NCBI GenBank assembly: GCA_044375695.1
Contig: JBILMG010000004.1
Coordinates: 1 to 42,893, forward strand
Direction: 5' to 3'
Length of the DNA: 42,893 nt
From: DATDYW01 sp044375695
Lineage (GTDB): Bacteria; Patescibacteriota; Minisyncoccia; Phycocordibacterales; JAACPR01
Positions 16,347-23,447 of the stretch are shown one piece after another. Position 1 is the stretch's first letter; every line of letters begins with the position of its first letter. The translations under genes and the position numbers were made by a program. The notes under the pieces are model-generated. The model did not search any database, was not told where the DNA came from, and saw nothing but the letters and a program-made list of their open reading frames with translations.

Positions 16347-17321
16347 GTGAACGAGCGCTACACCGTTGTCGTCCTTCGCGGCGGCCCAACCTGGGATCAC
16401 GACGAGTCCATGAAGAGCGGTCGCGCCCTCATTGAGGTGCTGCACCACCTGGGGCACCGCCCGATTGATATTGTCGTCGACGCCGAAGGGAACTGGGTTC
16501 GCGAAGGGCGGGCGCTCCCGCCGCGCGAGGCGGCCCGCGGCGGCGACTTGATCTGGAATGCCTCTGTCGGCGGCTACGGCGAAGATGGCCGCGCCCAGCG
16601 CGACATGCGATCCACCGGACTGCCTTTCACGGGACCTTCCGACCTTGGCGCGGCCCTTTCGACGCAGAAGCACCACGCCAAAGAGGTCCTGCGTCGCGCC
16701 GGGGTGAAGACGCCGGTTGCCCGCGTCGTCGATCGCCAGGACCCGGCGGCGCTCGCCATCGAGCTCTTCCGCGTCTGCCCGATGCCGGCGATTGTGAAGC
16801 CGGCTGATCGCGGCGGCTCTCTCGGCGTGTCCGTAGCCAAGAACATCCCCGAGCTCGCGCTGGCGCTCCACGCGGCCTTCGCCGTCTCACCTAAGGCAAT
16901 CGTCGAGGAGTGGATCGACGGCAAGGAGGTAACCATCGGCGTCGTGGAGGGCTTCCGCGGCGAGGACCTCTACGCGCTGCCGACCGTCGAGGTGTGCCTC
17001 TCGGGCGACTGCCGCCACTACACCTGCGAGATGAAGCAGACGGGGCAGGGGGCCAAGCTGGTTTGCCCCGGCAACTTCGACCAGAAGAGCCGCGAGGAGC
17101 TCTACGCCGCCGCCAAAGCCGCTCACGGCGCGCTCGGCCTCAAGGATATTTCCCGCATCGATATCATTCACCACCCGCGGCGCGGCAGCTACGTCGTCGA
17201 GGCGAACGCCGTGCCGTCGGTGGCTCCTGGCTCGGCCGTGTGGCGCGGCCTGGTAGCCGTCGGCGCCGACCTCAAGCAGCTGGTGGGGCACGTACTCGAC
17301 CGAACCGTCCGGAGAGGGTAA
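16347..17321 (+). CDS. ddl: D-alanine--D-alanine ligase family ATP-grasp protein
   Basis: A 324-residue ATP-grasp enzyme. KPADRGGSLGVSV (about 150-162) is the glycine-rich ATP loop, EEWIDGKEVTIGV (about 189-201) the central strand and YVVEANAVPS (about 287-296) the Mg-binding Glu/Asn pair. The N-terminal VVLRGGPTWDHDESMKSG corresponds to the Ddl 'GG.S.E...S' substrate loop, but the Ser-Glu is replaced by Thr-Trp-Asp-His-Asp, and the final motif lacks the usual 'LE.NT.PG'. It therefore may ligate D-Ala-D-Ala for peptidoglycan or a related substrate. Start supported by TAGAAT 6 bp upstream. Confidence 0.82.
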   Translation: MNERYTVVVLRGGPTWDHDESMKSGRALIEVLHHLGHRPIDIVVDAEGNWVREGRALPPREAARGGDLIWNASVGGYGEDGRAQRDMRSTGLPFTGPSDLGAALSTQKHHAKEVLRRAGVKTPVARVVDRQDPAALAIELFRVCPMPAIVKPADRGGSLGVSVAKNIPELALALHAAFAVSPKAIVEEWIDGKEVTIGVVEGFRGEDLYALPTVEVCLSGDCRHYTCEMKQTGQGAKLVCPGNFDQKSREELYAAAKAAHGALGLKDISRIDIIHHPRRGSYVVEANAVPSVAPGSAVWRGLVAVGADLKQLVGHVLDRTVRRG

Positions 17322-17334
17322 TCTCTCCCCTTAC

Positions 17335-17407
17335 GGGCCCGTAGCTCAGTTGGTAGAGCAACTGCTTTGCAAGCAGAAGGTCAGCGGTTCAAATCCGCTC
17401 GGGTCCA
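17335..17407 (+). tRNA. tRNA-Ala (anticodon UGC)
   Basis: A 73-nt cloverleaf. The acceptor GGGCCCG pairs with CGGGTCC and contains the G3:U70 wobble that identifies tRNA-Ala. D arm GCTC/GAGC; anticodon loop TTTGCAA giving UGC; T arm AGCGG-TTCAAAT-CCGCT. The outermost anticodon-stem position (27-43) is an A-A mismatch. CCA is not encoded (A73 is followed by CAA). The 3' end is part of a long inverted repeat. Confidence 0.95.
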
Positions 17408-17456
17408 CAAGAAAGCCGCCGCGCAAAATTGCGCGGCGGCTTTCTTGTGGACCCGA
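17399..17456. repeat. 28-bp perfect inverted repeat that includes the tRNA-Ala 3' end
   Basis: 17399-17426 is the exact reverse complement of 17429-17456, with a 2-nt centre. The left arm starts in the tRNA T arm and includes the acceptor 3' strand. The inner part (AAAGCCGCCGCGCAA and its complement, then TTTCTT) also looks like an intrinsic terminator. After a second hairpin (GCGAGCGGA 17458-17466, TCCGCTCGC 17471-17479) the right side continues at 17482-17492 with 11 further bases (GCGGATTTGAA) complementary to the tRNA T arm. Confidence 0.85.
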
Positions 17457-17705
17457 AGCGAGCGGAAGGCTCCGCTCGCGCGCGGATTTGAAGGCCGGAG
17501 CATGCCGCGAGCACCGAAGGAGCGGAACGGCGGCGAGGCGGGGTCGCGAACACTTAGGCTTTCGGCGCCGTGGCCAGGATTTAGGCGGCGCCGAAAGACT
17601 TAGTGATTCGTGACCTAATCCGCTCGGTCGTGTTCTAGCACCAAATCGGCTTAGTAACCCGTGACCTAATCCGCTCTGGCGGCTTAAACTGCGCCCGTCT
17701 AACTT
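17457..17705. repeat. Gene-free repeat patch downstream of tRNA-Ala
   Basis: No coding frame is convincing. The patch holds the hairpin GCGAGCGGA/TCCGCTCGC (17458-17479), a perfect 12-bp stem CTTTCGGCGCCG (17559-17570) with CGGCGCCGAAAG (17586-17597), and a 27-bp direct repeat (17599-17625 and 17650-17676, period 51 bp, three mismatches) whose shared core is CGTGACCTAATCCGCTC. I know no element with these sequences. Confidence 0.6.
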
Positions 17706-17736
17706 AAAAAAAGAAAACCTGGCCAGCTCGGCCAGG
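17706..17736 (-). terminator. Intrinsic terminator (minus strand)
   Basis: On the minus strand CCTGGCC-gagct-GGCCAGG is followed by TTTTCTTTTTTT; it ends the gene at 17769-18503. Confidence 0.87.
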
Positions 17737-17768
17737 TGCAGCTTCTACTCTTTCGATTCTTCCGTCTC

Positions 17769-18503
17769 TTATTTTTTCGGCTGAGAGGGCTTGCCCGCAA
17801 GACTTACCAGAGCTTTCAGCCTCGCCCGCGGCGAAATTTTCGCGAACAGTTTCCAGGAAACCTCGTCAGCTACCGCTTCCCCAAATCGGCTCAGGTTTCC
17901 GTCTGAAAGAGATTCAGAAATTCGGTGCGCCTCGCCGATAATCCAATGAAACATCCCGATCATGGCGAGACTTGTTTCCGGGGAAACCGGGTCCTGGACG
18001 GCGGCGTCCCACGCCTTAAGGCATGCGGCAACCGACCCCGAGAGAGCAGCTTTCTCATTGCCGTCCATGTGTCGGTAGTGAACCGTGAGCAGCTTGGCAA
18101 GAATTTTCTTGGCGGATTCTAGGGGCGTCTCTGTCGAGATTTTCTCCCCGTAGTTTGCCGCGTACGAAAAATCTGCCAGAGCGTCAAAGATTCCAGCCAC
18201 TACGTAGGGAGCTTCTCTGAGGCCCTTCCTCGACCGATCAATTTTTGCGCCCAAGAGCGTCAGGAACGCCTCGCCGCCGGATTTCGAGAAAGTTATCAAG
18301 GCGTGGGTCAGCTTCTGCGTGTCTGGACCGGATACGGGAACCTCTCCGGCGGCGAGCTCGCGGGTAAAGATGCCCACCCATTGTTCGGCAATGCGCCGAT
18401 CTCTTCCGCCTTCGTTCTCGCTGAACGTTCCGGCCATCTGTATGAATCGCAGGACGTGCTCGGAGATGCCTCCGGCTAACAATTGCAGTGTATTCGTTTT
18501 CAT
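17769..18503 (-). CDS. Hypothetical alpha-helical protein (244 aa)
   Basis: A soluble protein predicted to be mostly helical, with no Cys motif, signal peptide or TM segment. The C-terminus is basic (GKPSQPKK). I recognise no family. It is less GC-biased than its neighbours (codons such as TCT, GAA, AAA and ATT are frequent) and lies in the patch after the tRNA, which together hint at more recent acquisition. Its ATG is divergent from the amber-broken gene at 18677 across 173 bp. A strong terminator follows it. Confidence 0.65.
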   Translation of the reverse strand: MKTNTLQLLAGGISEHVLRFIQMAGTFSENEGGRDRRIAEQWVGIFTRELAAGEVPVSGPDTQKLTHALITFSKSGGEAFLTLLGAKIDRSRKGLREAPYVVAGIFDALADFSYAANYGEKISTETPLESAKKILAKLLTVHYRHMDGNEKAALSGSVAACLKAWDAAVQDPVSPETSLAMIGMFHWIIGEAHRISESLSDGNLSRFGEAVADEVSWKLFAKISPRARLKALVSLAGKPSQPKK

Positions 18504-18639
18504 TTTTGCTATGCCGCCTTTCTGGACGGCGTACCCCTGTTCGGGGCGGTTTTTGGTTTTCGATAGATCCTGTTCGGACCCTCGCCGGAAACGCTATTCC
18601 CGCAGCATTGGGCGGTCAAGCAGGCGCGTGTGGCAAAAT

Positions 18640-18668
18640 TTGACCATTTAAATATGACGTTGTAGTTT
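18640..18668 (+). promoter_or_regulatory. Promoter TTGACC-N17-TAGTTT
   Basis: TTGACC (18640-18645) and TAGTTT (18663-18668), 8 bp before the ATG at 18677. Same box pair as at 514 and 27446. Confidence 0.6.
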
Positions 18669-18676
18669 CAAAACCT

Positions 18677-19279
18677 ATGAACCTCGACCTTTTCAAACAA
18701 AATGAGCTACGCGACCCACTGTTTGCCGGGAACACCCTGGCGCAGCAGGAGGCGCTCCGCTCTCTCAACGTGGCGCCAATTGCCGCCGCAACCTCCGAGA
18801 ACAACGCCTGGCACGAGCCGTCGCTCGTCTGGCACCCGGAGTGCCCATAGGTAGCGCTGGTCGTCTTTGGCTCCTACCCGGGCGTATCATCGTTCGGCTA
18901 CGAGTTCCGCGAGCTGCCCGGCAAGCGCTACACCGCCGCCTGCCTCTGCCCAGACTGCAAGTGGGCCTTCGGGAAAAATAAACGCGGCGAAGATTCGCTC
19001 CGCGCCCTCCTGCGCACGCTGCGGAACGCTCGAGAAGGTATTCCCGAGCTTCCGAAGTTCGACCTATACGTTCTGCGTAAAGATTCGTTTGCCAGACTCT
19101 ACGGCTTCGGCGATGGCGGCGAAGGCGCCTTCACCCGCTGGGGCGATCACGACGGCGAGTCGCGCCTCACGGATGTCGAAGTTCTTCGTTGGGCGGTGAA
19201 GGATAGGCCAAACATTGATTTCGAGCCGCTCCGCCGCGAGGTGAAAGCGTTCGATTTTCAGACCCCGATCGCATTCTGA
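18677..19279 (+). pseudogene. Hypothetical gene interrupted by an in-frame amber codon
   Basis: From ATG 18677 the frame runs 57 codons to TAG at 18848-18850, then stays open for 142 more codons to TGA at 19277-19279. Both halves have the strong GC third-position bias of neighbouring genes, and promoter and terminator are intact, so this is one 200-codon gene with a single nonsense codon. The second half has a possible zinc pair CLCPDC and no early start of its own. The residues around the stop are WHPECP and VALVVFG. A change from GAG, CAG or TGG would explain it; a sequencing error or readthrough are alternatives. The protein family is unknown to me. Confidence 0.7.
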
Positions 19280-19304
19280 GCCGCCTTAGGCGGCTTTTCT
19301 TTTT
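19280..19304 (+). terminator. Intrinsic terminator
   Basis: GCCGCC-tta-GGCGGC then TTTTCTTTTT, directly after the TGA of the amber-broken gene. Confidence 0.88.
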
Positions 19305-19330
19305 CTTGACCAAATACGTCAACTGTCGCA

Positions 19331-20383
19331 GTGTCGCTGCCTATGATCCTTGATCCAAAACAGCAAATTCTCTCCCGCGTCCGCGGCTGCTTCCTGGGCC
19401 TCGCCATTGGCGACGCGCTAGGCATGCCGTGGGAAACCATGTCGCCCGAAGAAATTCTGGCGGCCACGCATGGCCGCGGCGTGACCACGTTTCATCTGCC
19501 GCACCAGACGCGCGTCAAAGACACCGTCGGGTTGGCTGCCGGCTCGACAACCGACGACTGGCAGCTCACCACGGTGGTAGCCCGCTCGCTGATTGCAACC
19601 GGTGGCCGGCTTGATATCGCCGACTGCGCCAGGCGCCACGTTGAGTCGCTCGCCCAAACCACCTTCGGGTGGGGCAAGGGGACCCAGAAGGCAATCGAGG
19701 ACATTCGTGACAGCCGGCGAGACATTTCGCAGCGGCTGCCGATGCCGGAATCCGGCAAGGCTTCCGGCAACGGCGTCGTCATGAAAATCGCGCCGCTGGC
19801 AATCGTTTCTGCGCTGCGTCGCGAGTGGGTGCTTGGCTCGCCTGACCCGCTCCTCGAAGACTGTGTCCGGCTCGGTGACCTAACGCACCCAGACCGGGAC
19901 GCTAGTGTGGCCGCCTACGCCGTTGCCGTCCTGATCCGCTCACTCGTTACGACGGGTGGCTCAGATTTTGTCGGCAACGCGCTGCTGCGCCTCCTCGTCG
20001 AGGAGGCGCAGTCTTCCCTGGGCGCCGACGGCGCCACCTGGCGCTGCCTTCTCGCGGCCGACGCCGACCCGAAAGTCTTCTACGCCGCCGCGCGAGCCGA
20101 AAAGGGGAGAGCCTACTGCGGACCAGAGAGCGCCGCGCTCGCGCTGACCTCTTTCTGGCAATCCCAGCGAATGTCGCGCCTCTCGCCGCCCAATCGATTC
20201 GCCGAGGCGCTCCGCGACATAGTTGCCCTCGGCGGCGATACGGACACCAACGCCTCGATTCTCGGCGGGCTCCTCGGGGCCCAGCTCGGCGAGGAAGGTA
20301 TTCCGCTCGGGTGGCGAACCTTCCGCCCCGAGTTCCAGGAGGCTGTCGACTTGGCCGACGAGCTTTGCAATCTGATTCCGTGA
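19331..20383 (+). CDS. ADP-ribosylglycohydrolase (DraG/ARH family)
   Basis: A 350-residue hydrolase that removes ADP-ribose from protein, DNA or small-molecule acceptors using two Mg ions. FLGLAIGDALGMPWE (about 18-32) is the N-terminal motif; STTDDWQLT (about 72-80) holds the metal-binding Thr-Asp-Asp; GGDTDTNASILGGLLGA (about 301-317) supplies the second Asp pair. All metal ligands are therefore present. No ADP-ribosyltransferase is seen nearby, so I cannot say whether it acts as an antitoxin-like eraser or in nucleotide salvage. GTG 19331 and ATG 19343 are both possible starts; TTGACC (19306-19311) lies just upstream. A terminator follows. Confidence 0.92.
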   Translation: MSLPMILDPKQQILSRVRGCFLGLAIGDALGMPWETMSPEEILAATHGRGVTTFHLPHQTRVKDTVGLAAGSTTDDWQLTTVVARSLIATGGRLDIADCARRHVESLAQTTFGWGKGTQKAIEDIRDSRRDISQRLPMPESGKASGNGVVMKIAPLAIVSALRREWVLGSPDPLLEDCVRLGDLTHPDRDASVAAYAVAVLIRSLVTTGGSDFVGNALLRLLVEEAQSSLGADGATWRCLLAADADPKVFYAAARAEKGRAYCGPESAALALTSFWQSQRMSRLSPPNRFAEALRDIVALGGDTDTNASILGGLLGAQLGEEGIPLGWRTFRPEFQEAVDLADELCNLIP

Positions 20384-20387
20384 CCAC

Positions 20388-20412
20388 GCTCCGCTGATGC
20401 GGGGCTTTTCTA
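20388..20412 (+). terminator. Intrinsic terminator
   Basis: GCTCCGC-tgat-GCGGGGC (one T-G pair) then TTTTCTATTT, after the ADP-ribosylglycohydrolase gene. Confidence 0.8.
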
Positions 20413-20449
20413 TTTCCAGGCGAGCCGTCGCCGCGTTACGATACGCCGG

Positions 20450-21373
20450 ATGAAGAAGCTCGCCGCCCTGGCGCTCCTCGCGGCGCTCGCCGCCTACGGC
20501 CTCTGGCCGCTGAACGCCGACGAGCGTCGCATTGTCGCGCTCGGCCAAAACCCCACGGCCTCGGAGGCGCTCGCAGGCCTGGGGGCGAGCAACCGCCTCG
20601 CCGGCGCCGCGTTCTCTTTCTTGGGAGAGCGTGGCGAAATTGATCCCGACAGGGGCACTGTGCGCCTGAGCCTCGGGCTCGCCGCCGTGTCTTTGCCTAT
20701 CGAGGACGAGAACTACACCTTCGTCTCGCTGCAGGAGGGTATGCGCCGCGAGGAAATGGCCGAAATTTTTACGCGCAAGCTCGCCTGGAGCCCCGAAGAA
20801 GCCGAAGAGTTTTCCGGCGGTAACGGCGCCTGCCACTTCCTGGGCGCCGAAGGCTACCTCTTTCCCGACCGCTACCTCTTGCCGCGCGACGCCAAGCCCG
20901 TAGAGGTTCTGACGGCTATGGAAGAGCGGTTTCAGGAGGTGTACGCGCGCCTCGCCAAGGAGGGTGCGGCGGTCGCCGAAGATCCCGAGACCGTCGTGCG
21001 CGTCGCCGCCCTCATCCAGCGAGAGGCGGCCGGCAAGGGGGACATGAGCCTCGTGTCTGGGGTCATTTGGAATCGCGTTAATTCCGGCATGCCGCTGCAG
21101 ATCGACGCGACCCTTCAGTACATCAAGGGCGACGAGGACCTCTGGTGGCCGCGCGTGCGCGCCAAGGACAAGCGCCTGGACTCGCCCTTTAATACCTACG
21201 AGAACGAGGGCCTGCCGCCCGGCGCCATCGCCAATCCTGGCGAGGCGGCACTCTCGGCTGCCATGCGCCCCGAAGACACCAGCTGCCTTTTCTATATTCA
21301 CGACCGCAACCGCACGATCCACTGCGCCTCGGACTACGCGACCCACAAGAAGAATATCGCCCGCTACCTGTAA
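20450..21373 (+). CDS. mltG: Endolytic murein transglycosylase MltG-like, copy 1
   Basis: A 307-residue protein with an N-terminal signal/anchor (MKKLAALALLAALAAYGL). The YceG domain shows as EGYLFPDRYLLP (about 143-154), ALIQREAAGKG (about 188-198, with the conserved catalytic Glu of the (E/Q)xE motif), GMPLQIDATLQYIKG (about 214-228) and the end motif YATHKKNIARYL. MltG cleaves nascent glycan strands in the membrane and sets their length. The N-terminal region before the catalytic part lacks a clear LysM-like domain. Start supported by TACGAT (20437-20442) 7 bp upstream. A second, more canonical MltG lies at 30620. Confidence 0.88.
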   Translation: MKKLAALALLAALAAYGLWPLNADERRIVALGQNPTASEALAGLGASNRLAGAAFSFLGERGEIDPDRGTVRLSLGLAAVSLPIEDENYTFVSLQEGMRREEMAEIFTRKLAWSPEEAEEFSGGNGACHFLGAEGYLFPDRYLLPRDAKPVEVLTAMEERFQEVYARLAKEGAAVAEDPETVVRVAALIQREAAGKGDMSLVSGVIWNRVNSGMPLQIDATLQYIKGDEDLWWPRVRAKDKRLDSPFNTYENEGLPPGAIANPGEAALSAAMRPEDTSCLFYIHDRNRTIHCASDYATHKKNIARYL

Positions 21374-21420
21374 GCCTTCGGCTGGCGCGGCGCGCGCGGC
21401 TGCGCTACCATCGGCCGGCT

Positions 21421-21666
21421 ATGCTGAAATTTCTCGCGAACAAGGCCCTCGAGTGGAAGCTGCGCGGCGTGCCCGAGGCGCAGCGCGAAATGATCAAGGC
21501 GGTCATGGAGCAGAACCCTAAGCTCTTCGAATCCATCGCCAAGGAGATTGAGGCTAAAAAGAAGGCCGGCATCGACGAGCAGGCCGCGTCGCTCCAGGTT
21601 TTCTTTGCCAAGAAGCAGGAAATTGCCAAGGCGCTCCAGGCTGCGGCTGACAGCCGGCAGAAGTAG
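21421..21666 (+). CDS. Small helical hypothetical protein (81 aa)
   Basis: A highly charged, Ala/Lys/Glu/Gln-rich peptide, probably entirely helical (EIEAKKKAGIDEQAASLQVF), with no TM segment. I know no family. TACCAT (21406-21411) lies 9 bp before the ATG, so it has its own leaderless-type promoter. The GC-rich hairpin after its stop carries a T-tract only on the other strand, so plus-strand transcription may end less efficiently here. Confidence 0.65.
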   Translation: MLKFLANKALEWKLRGVPEAQREMIKAVMEQNPKLFESIAKEIEAKKKAGIDEQAASLQVFFAKKQEIAKALQAAADSRQK

Positions 21667-21678
21667 CCCGCAGCGTCT

Positions 21679-21705
21679 AAAAGAAAAGCCCCGCGCGAGC
21701 GGGGC
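21679..21705 (-). terminator. Intrinsic terminator (minus strand)
   Basis: On the minus strand GCCCCG-ctcgcg-CGGGGC is followed by TTTTCTTTT; it abuts the stop of the gene at 21705-22250. Confidence 0.85.
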
Positions 21706-22250
21706 TAGCTAGTGGCTAGGCCAAAAATTGCGAAGACGAGACCGCACGCGACGACGGCGAACCAAGGTCTGGTTTCCCGGAACGTTTTTCCCGAATTGAG
21801 CCGCCAAGCCAGGGCGCCCAGACCGGCCGCGGATGCGGCTAGACCGACGAGCAGGCAGGCGAACGGCCTGCCGGATACGGGTGTTGGCTTCTGCCGAGGA
21901 GGCGTCGGGTCGCCGAGGTACCTCGGGCCAGCCGTTGGCTGATCAGGCACGACCGCGACCCGCTCGAAGAAGAATTCGTTCGAATCGCCGAGCGCCGCTT
22001 CGGGAGTAGCCCACCGCGTCAGCAGCGGGCCGTACACGATTACCTCTCCGTTCGTGTCTGGGTCGTGAACCGCGACGATGCTGCCGGGCAGCGCCGAGAG
22101 CAGCGCGAGCGTCGCGACGACGCCCAGGAAAGCGGACGAGATGCATTCGACAAACGTCGCCGAGCGGTAGGCAACGAAGAAAGCCAGACCTATAGCGCCG
22201 ATGAAGGCGAAGAGTCCGACAATGAACAGGAATGATGATGGATGGAACAT
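21705..22250 (-). CDS. Hypothetical membrane protein (181 aa)
   Basis: N-terminal TM pair (about residues 6-28 and 34-54), a soluble middle of about 75 residues with a Pro-rich end, then two more TM helices (about 134-150 and 161-178). No family is recognised. The open frame continues upstream of the chosen ATG (22248-22250), but that part is antisense to ychF and is not considered coding. The gene is divergent from ychF across about 87 bp. Terminator and position support it as a real gene. Confidence 0.65.
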   Translation of the reverse strand: MFHPSSFLFIVGLFAFIGAIGLAFFVAYRSATFVECISSAFLGVVATLALLSALPGSIVAVHDPDTNGEVIVYGPLLTRWATPEAALGDSNEFFFERVAVVPDQPTAGPRYLGDPTPPRQKPTPVSGRPFACLLVGLAASAAGLGALAWRLNSGKTFRETRPWFAVVACGLVFAIFGLATS

Positions 22251-22337
22251 AACGGCGAGAGACTGTCGCCAGTTTTCCCGCCTGTCAACGTGCCTCGCTC
22301 GACGCGCCGCGCGATCCGTTGTAGTCTCTCGCGCGTC

Positions 22338-23435
22338 ATGGCGCTCTCCGTAGGCATCGTCGGCCTCCCCAACGTCGGCAAATCGACCCTCTTCAACGCC
22401 CTCACCAGGAAGCAGGTTCCGGCCGAGAACTACCCGTTCTGCACGATTGACCCGTCTGTGGGCGTCGTTGCCGTACCCGACCCTCGCCTCGAGGCGCTCG
22501 CGGCTTTCTCTGGCTCCAAGAAGATTGTGCCGGCCGCCGTCGAGTTCACCGACATCGCCGGCCTGGTGAAGGGCGCCGCCGAAGGCCAGGGTCTCGGCAA
22601 CAAGTTCCTCGCGCACATCCGCGAGGTGGACGCCATCTGCGAAATGGTGCGCGTCTTCGACGACGACAAGGTCATTCACGTCGAGGGCGGCGTCGACCCG
22701 ATCCGCGACATCGAGACGATCGAGCTCGAGCTCGCCATCGCCGACCTCGAGACCGTCACCAAGCGGCTCGGGTCTATCGAGCGCGACGTGAAGCGCGGCG
22801 ACGAGGCGGCGCTCCACGTGCAGTCCGCCTGCCTGAAGCTCAAAGCGGTGCTCGAAGAAGGCAGGCCGGCCCGCGGCGTCGCCCTCGTCGACGAAGAGCT
22901 CGTGGCGCTGCGCGACCTGCACCTCCTCACCGCGAAGCCGGTCATGTACTGCCTCAACCGCCAGTCCGGCGGCAAGAACCTCGACGCCATCGCGGACGGC
23001 CGCTGGGAGAAGCTCATGGCGCACTTCGCCGAAACGAACGCGGTCTGGGTTACCGTCGACGCCTCTGCCGAGCACGTGATTGCCGACGCGCCAGAAGCCG
23101 ACCGCGCCGAAATGCGCGAGGCGCTCGGCGTCACCGGCGAAGGTCTCGATGGCCTCATCCGCGCCGGCTACCGCTTGCTCAAGCTGCACACGTACTTCAC
23201 CACCGGTCCCGAGGAAACCCACGGCTGGACGATTCGCCAGAACGCGACCGCCCCCGAAGCCGGCGCCGCCATTCACGGCGACTTCCAGCAGCGATTCATT
23301 CGCGCCGAGGTTATCGGCTGCGAGGATCTGCTCGCCGTCGGCTCCTACGCCGCCGCCCGGGAGAAGGGGCTACTCCGAACGGAAGGAAAGGAGTATATTG
23401 TCAAGGACGGCGACGTGATCGAGTTTAAGATTTAA
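22338..23435 (+). CDS. ychF: Redox-responsive ribosome-binding ATPase YchF (Obg-like)
   Basis: A 365-residue Obg-family P-loop NTPase of the usual length. G1 is GLPNVGKST (about 8-16), the switch region NYPFCTIDPSVG follows, and G3 is DIAGLVKGAAEGQGLGNKFL. The G4 position reads YCLNRQSG instead of NKxD, which fits the family's preference for ATP. The C-terminal TGS domain contains YFTTGPEETHGWTIR and ends YIVKDGDVIEFKI. YchF associates with ribosomes and influences translation under stress. The ATG is chosen by family N-terminus (MALSVGIVGLP); TAGTCT (22322-22327) lies 10 bp upstream. Confidence 0.96.
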   Translation: MALSVGIVGLPNVGKSTLFNALTRKQVPAENYPFCTIDPSVGVVAVPDPRLEALAAFSGSKKIVPAAVEFTDIAGLVKGAAEGQGLGNKFLAHIREVDAICEMVRVFDDDKVIHVEGGVDPIRDIETIELELAIADLETVTKRLGSIERDVKRGDEAALHVQSACLKLKAVLEEGRPARGVALVDEELVALRDLHLLTAKPVMYCLNRQSGGKNLDAIADGRWEKLMAHFAETNAVWVTVDASAEHVIADAPEADRAEMREALGVTGEGLDGLIRAGYRLLKLHTYFTTGPEETHGWTIRQNATAPEAGAAIHGDFQQRFIRAEVIGCEDLLAVGSYAAAREKGLLRTEGKEYIVKDGDVIEFKI

Positions 23436-23447
23436 CGCGTACTTTTT

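Noticed and set aside
17599..17676. CRISPR array
   Set aside because: Only two copies, imperfect, with a 24-bp gap and no cas genes.
18848..18850. Genome-wide reassignment of UAG
   Set aside because: TAG is the terminal stop of most genes in the window, each followed by terminators or new starts.
21705..23276. A 523-residue minus-strand protein
   Set aside because: Only the part up to the ATG at 22248-22250 looks like a protein; the rest is antisense to ychF.
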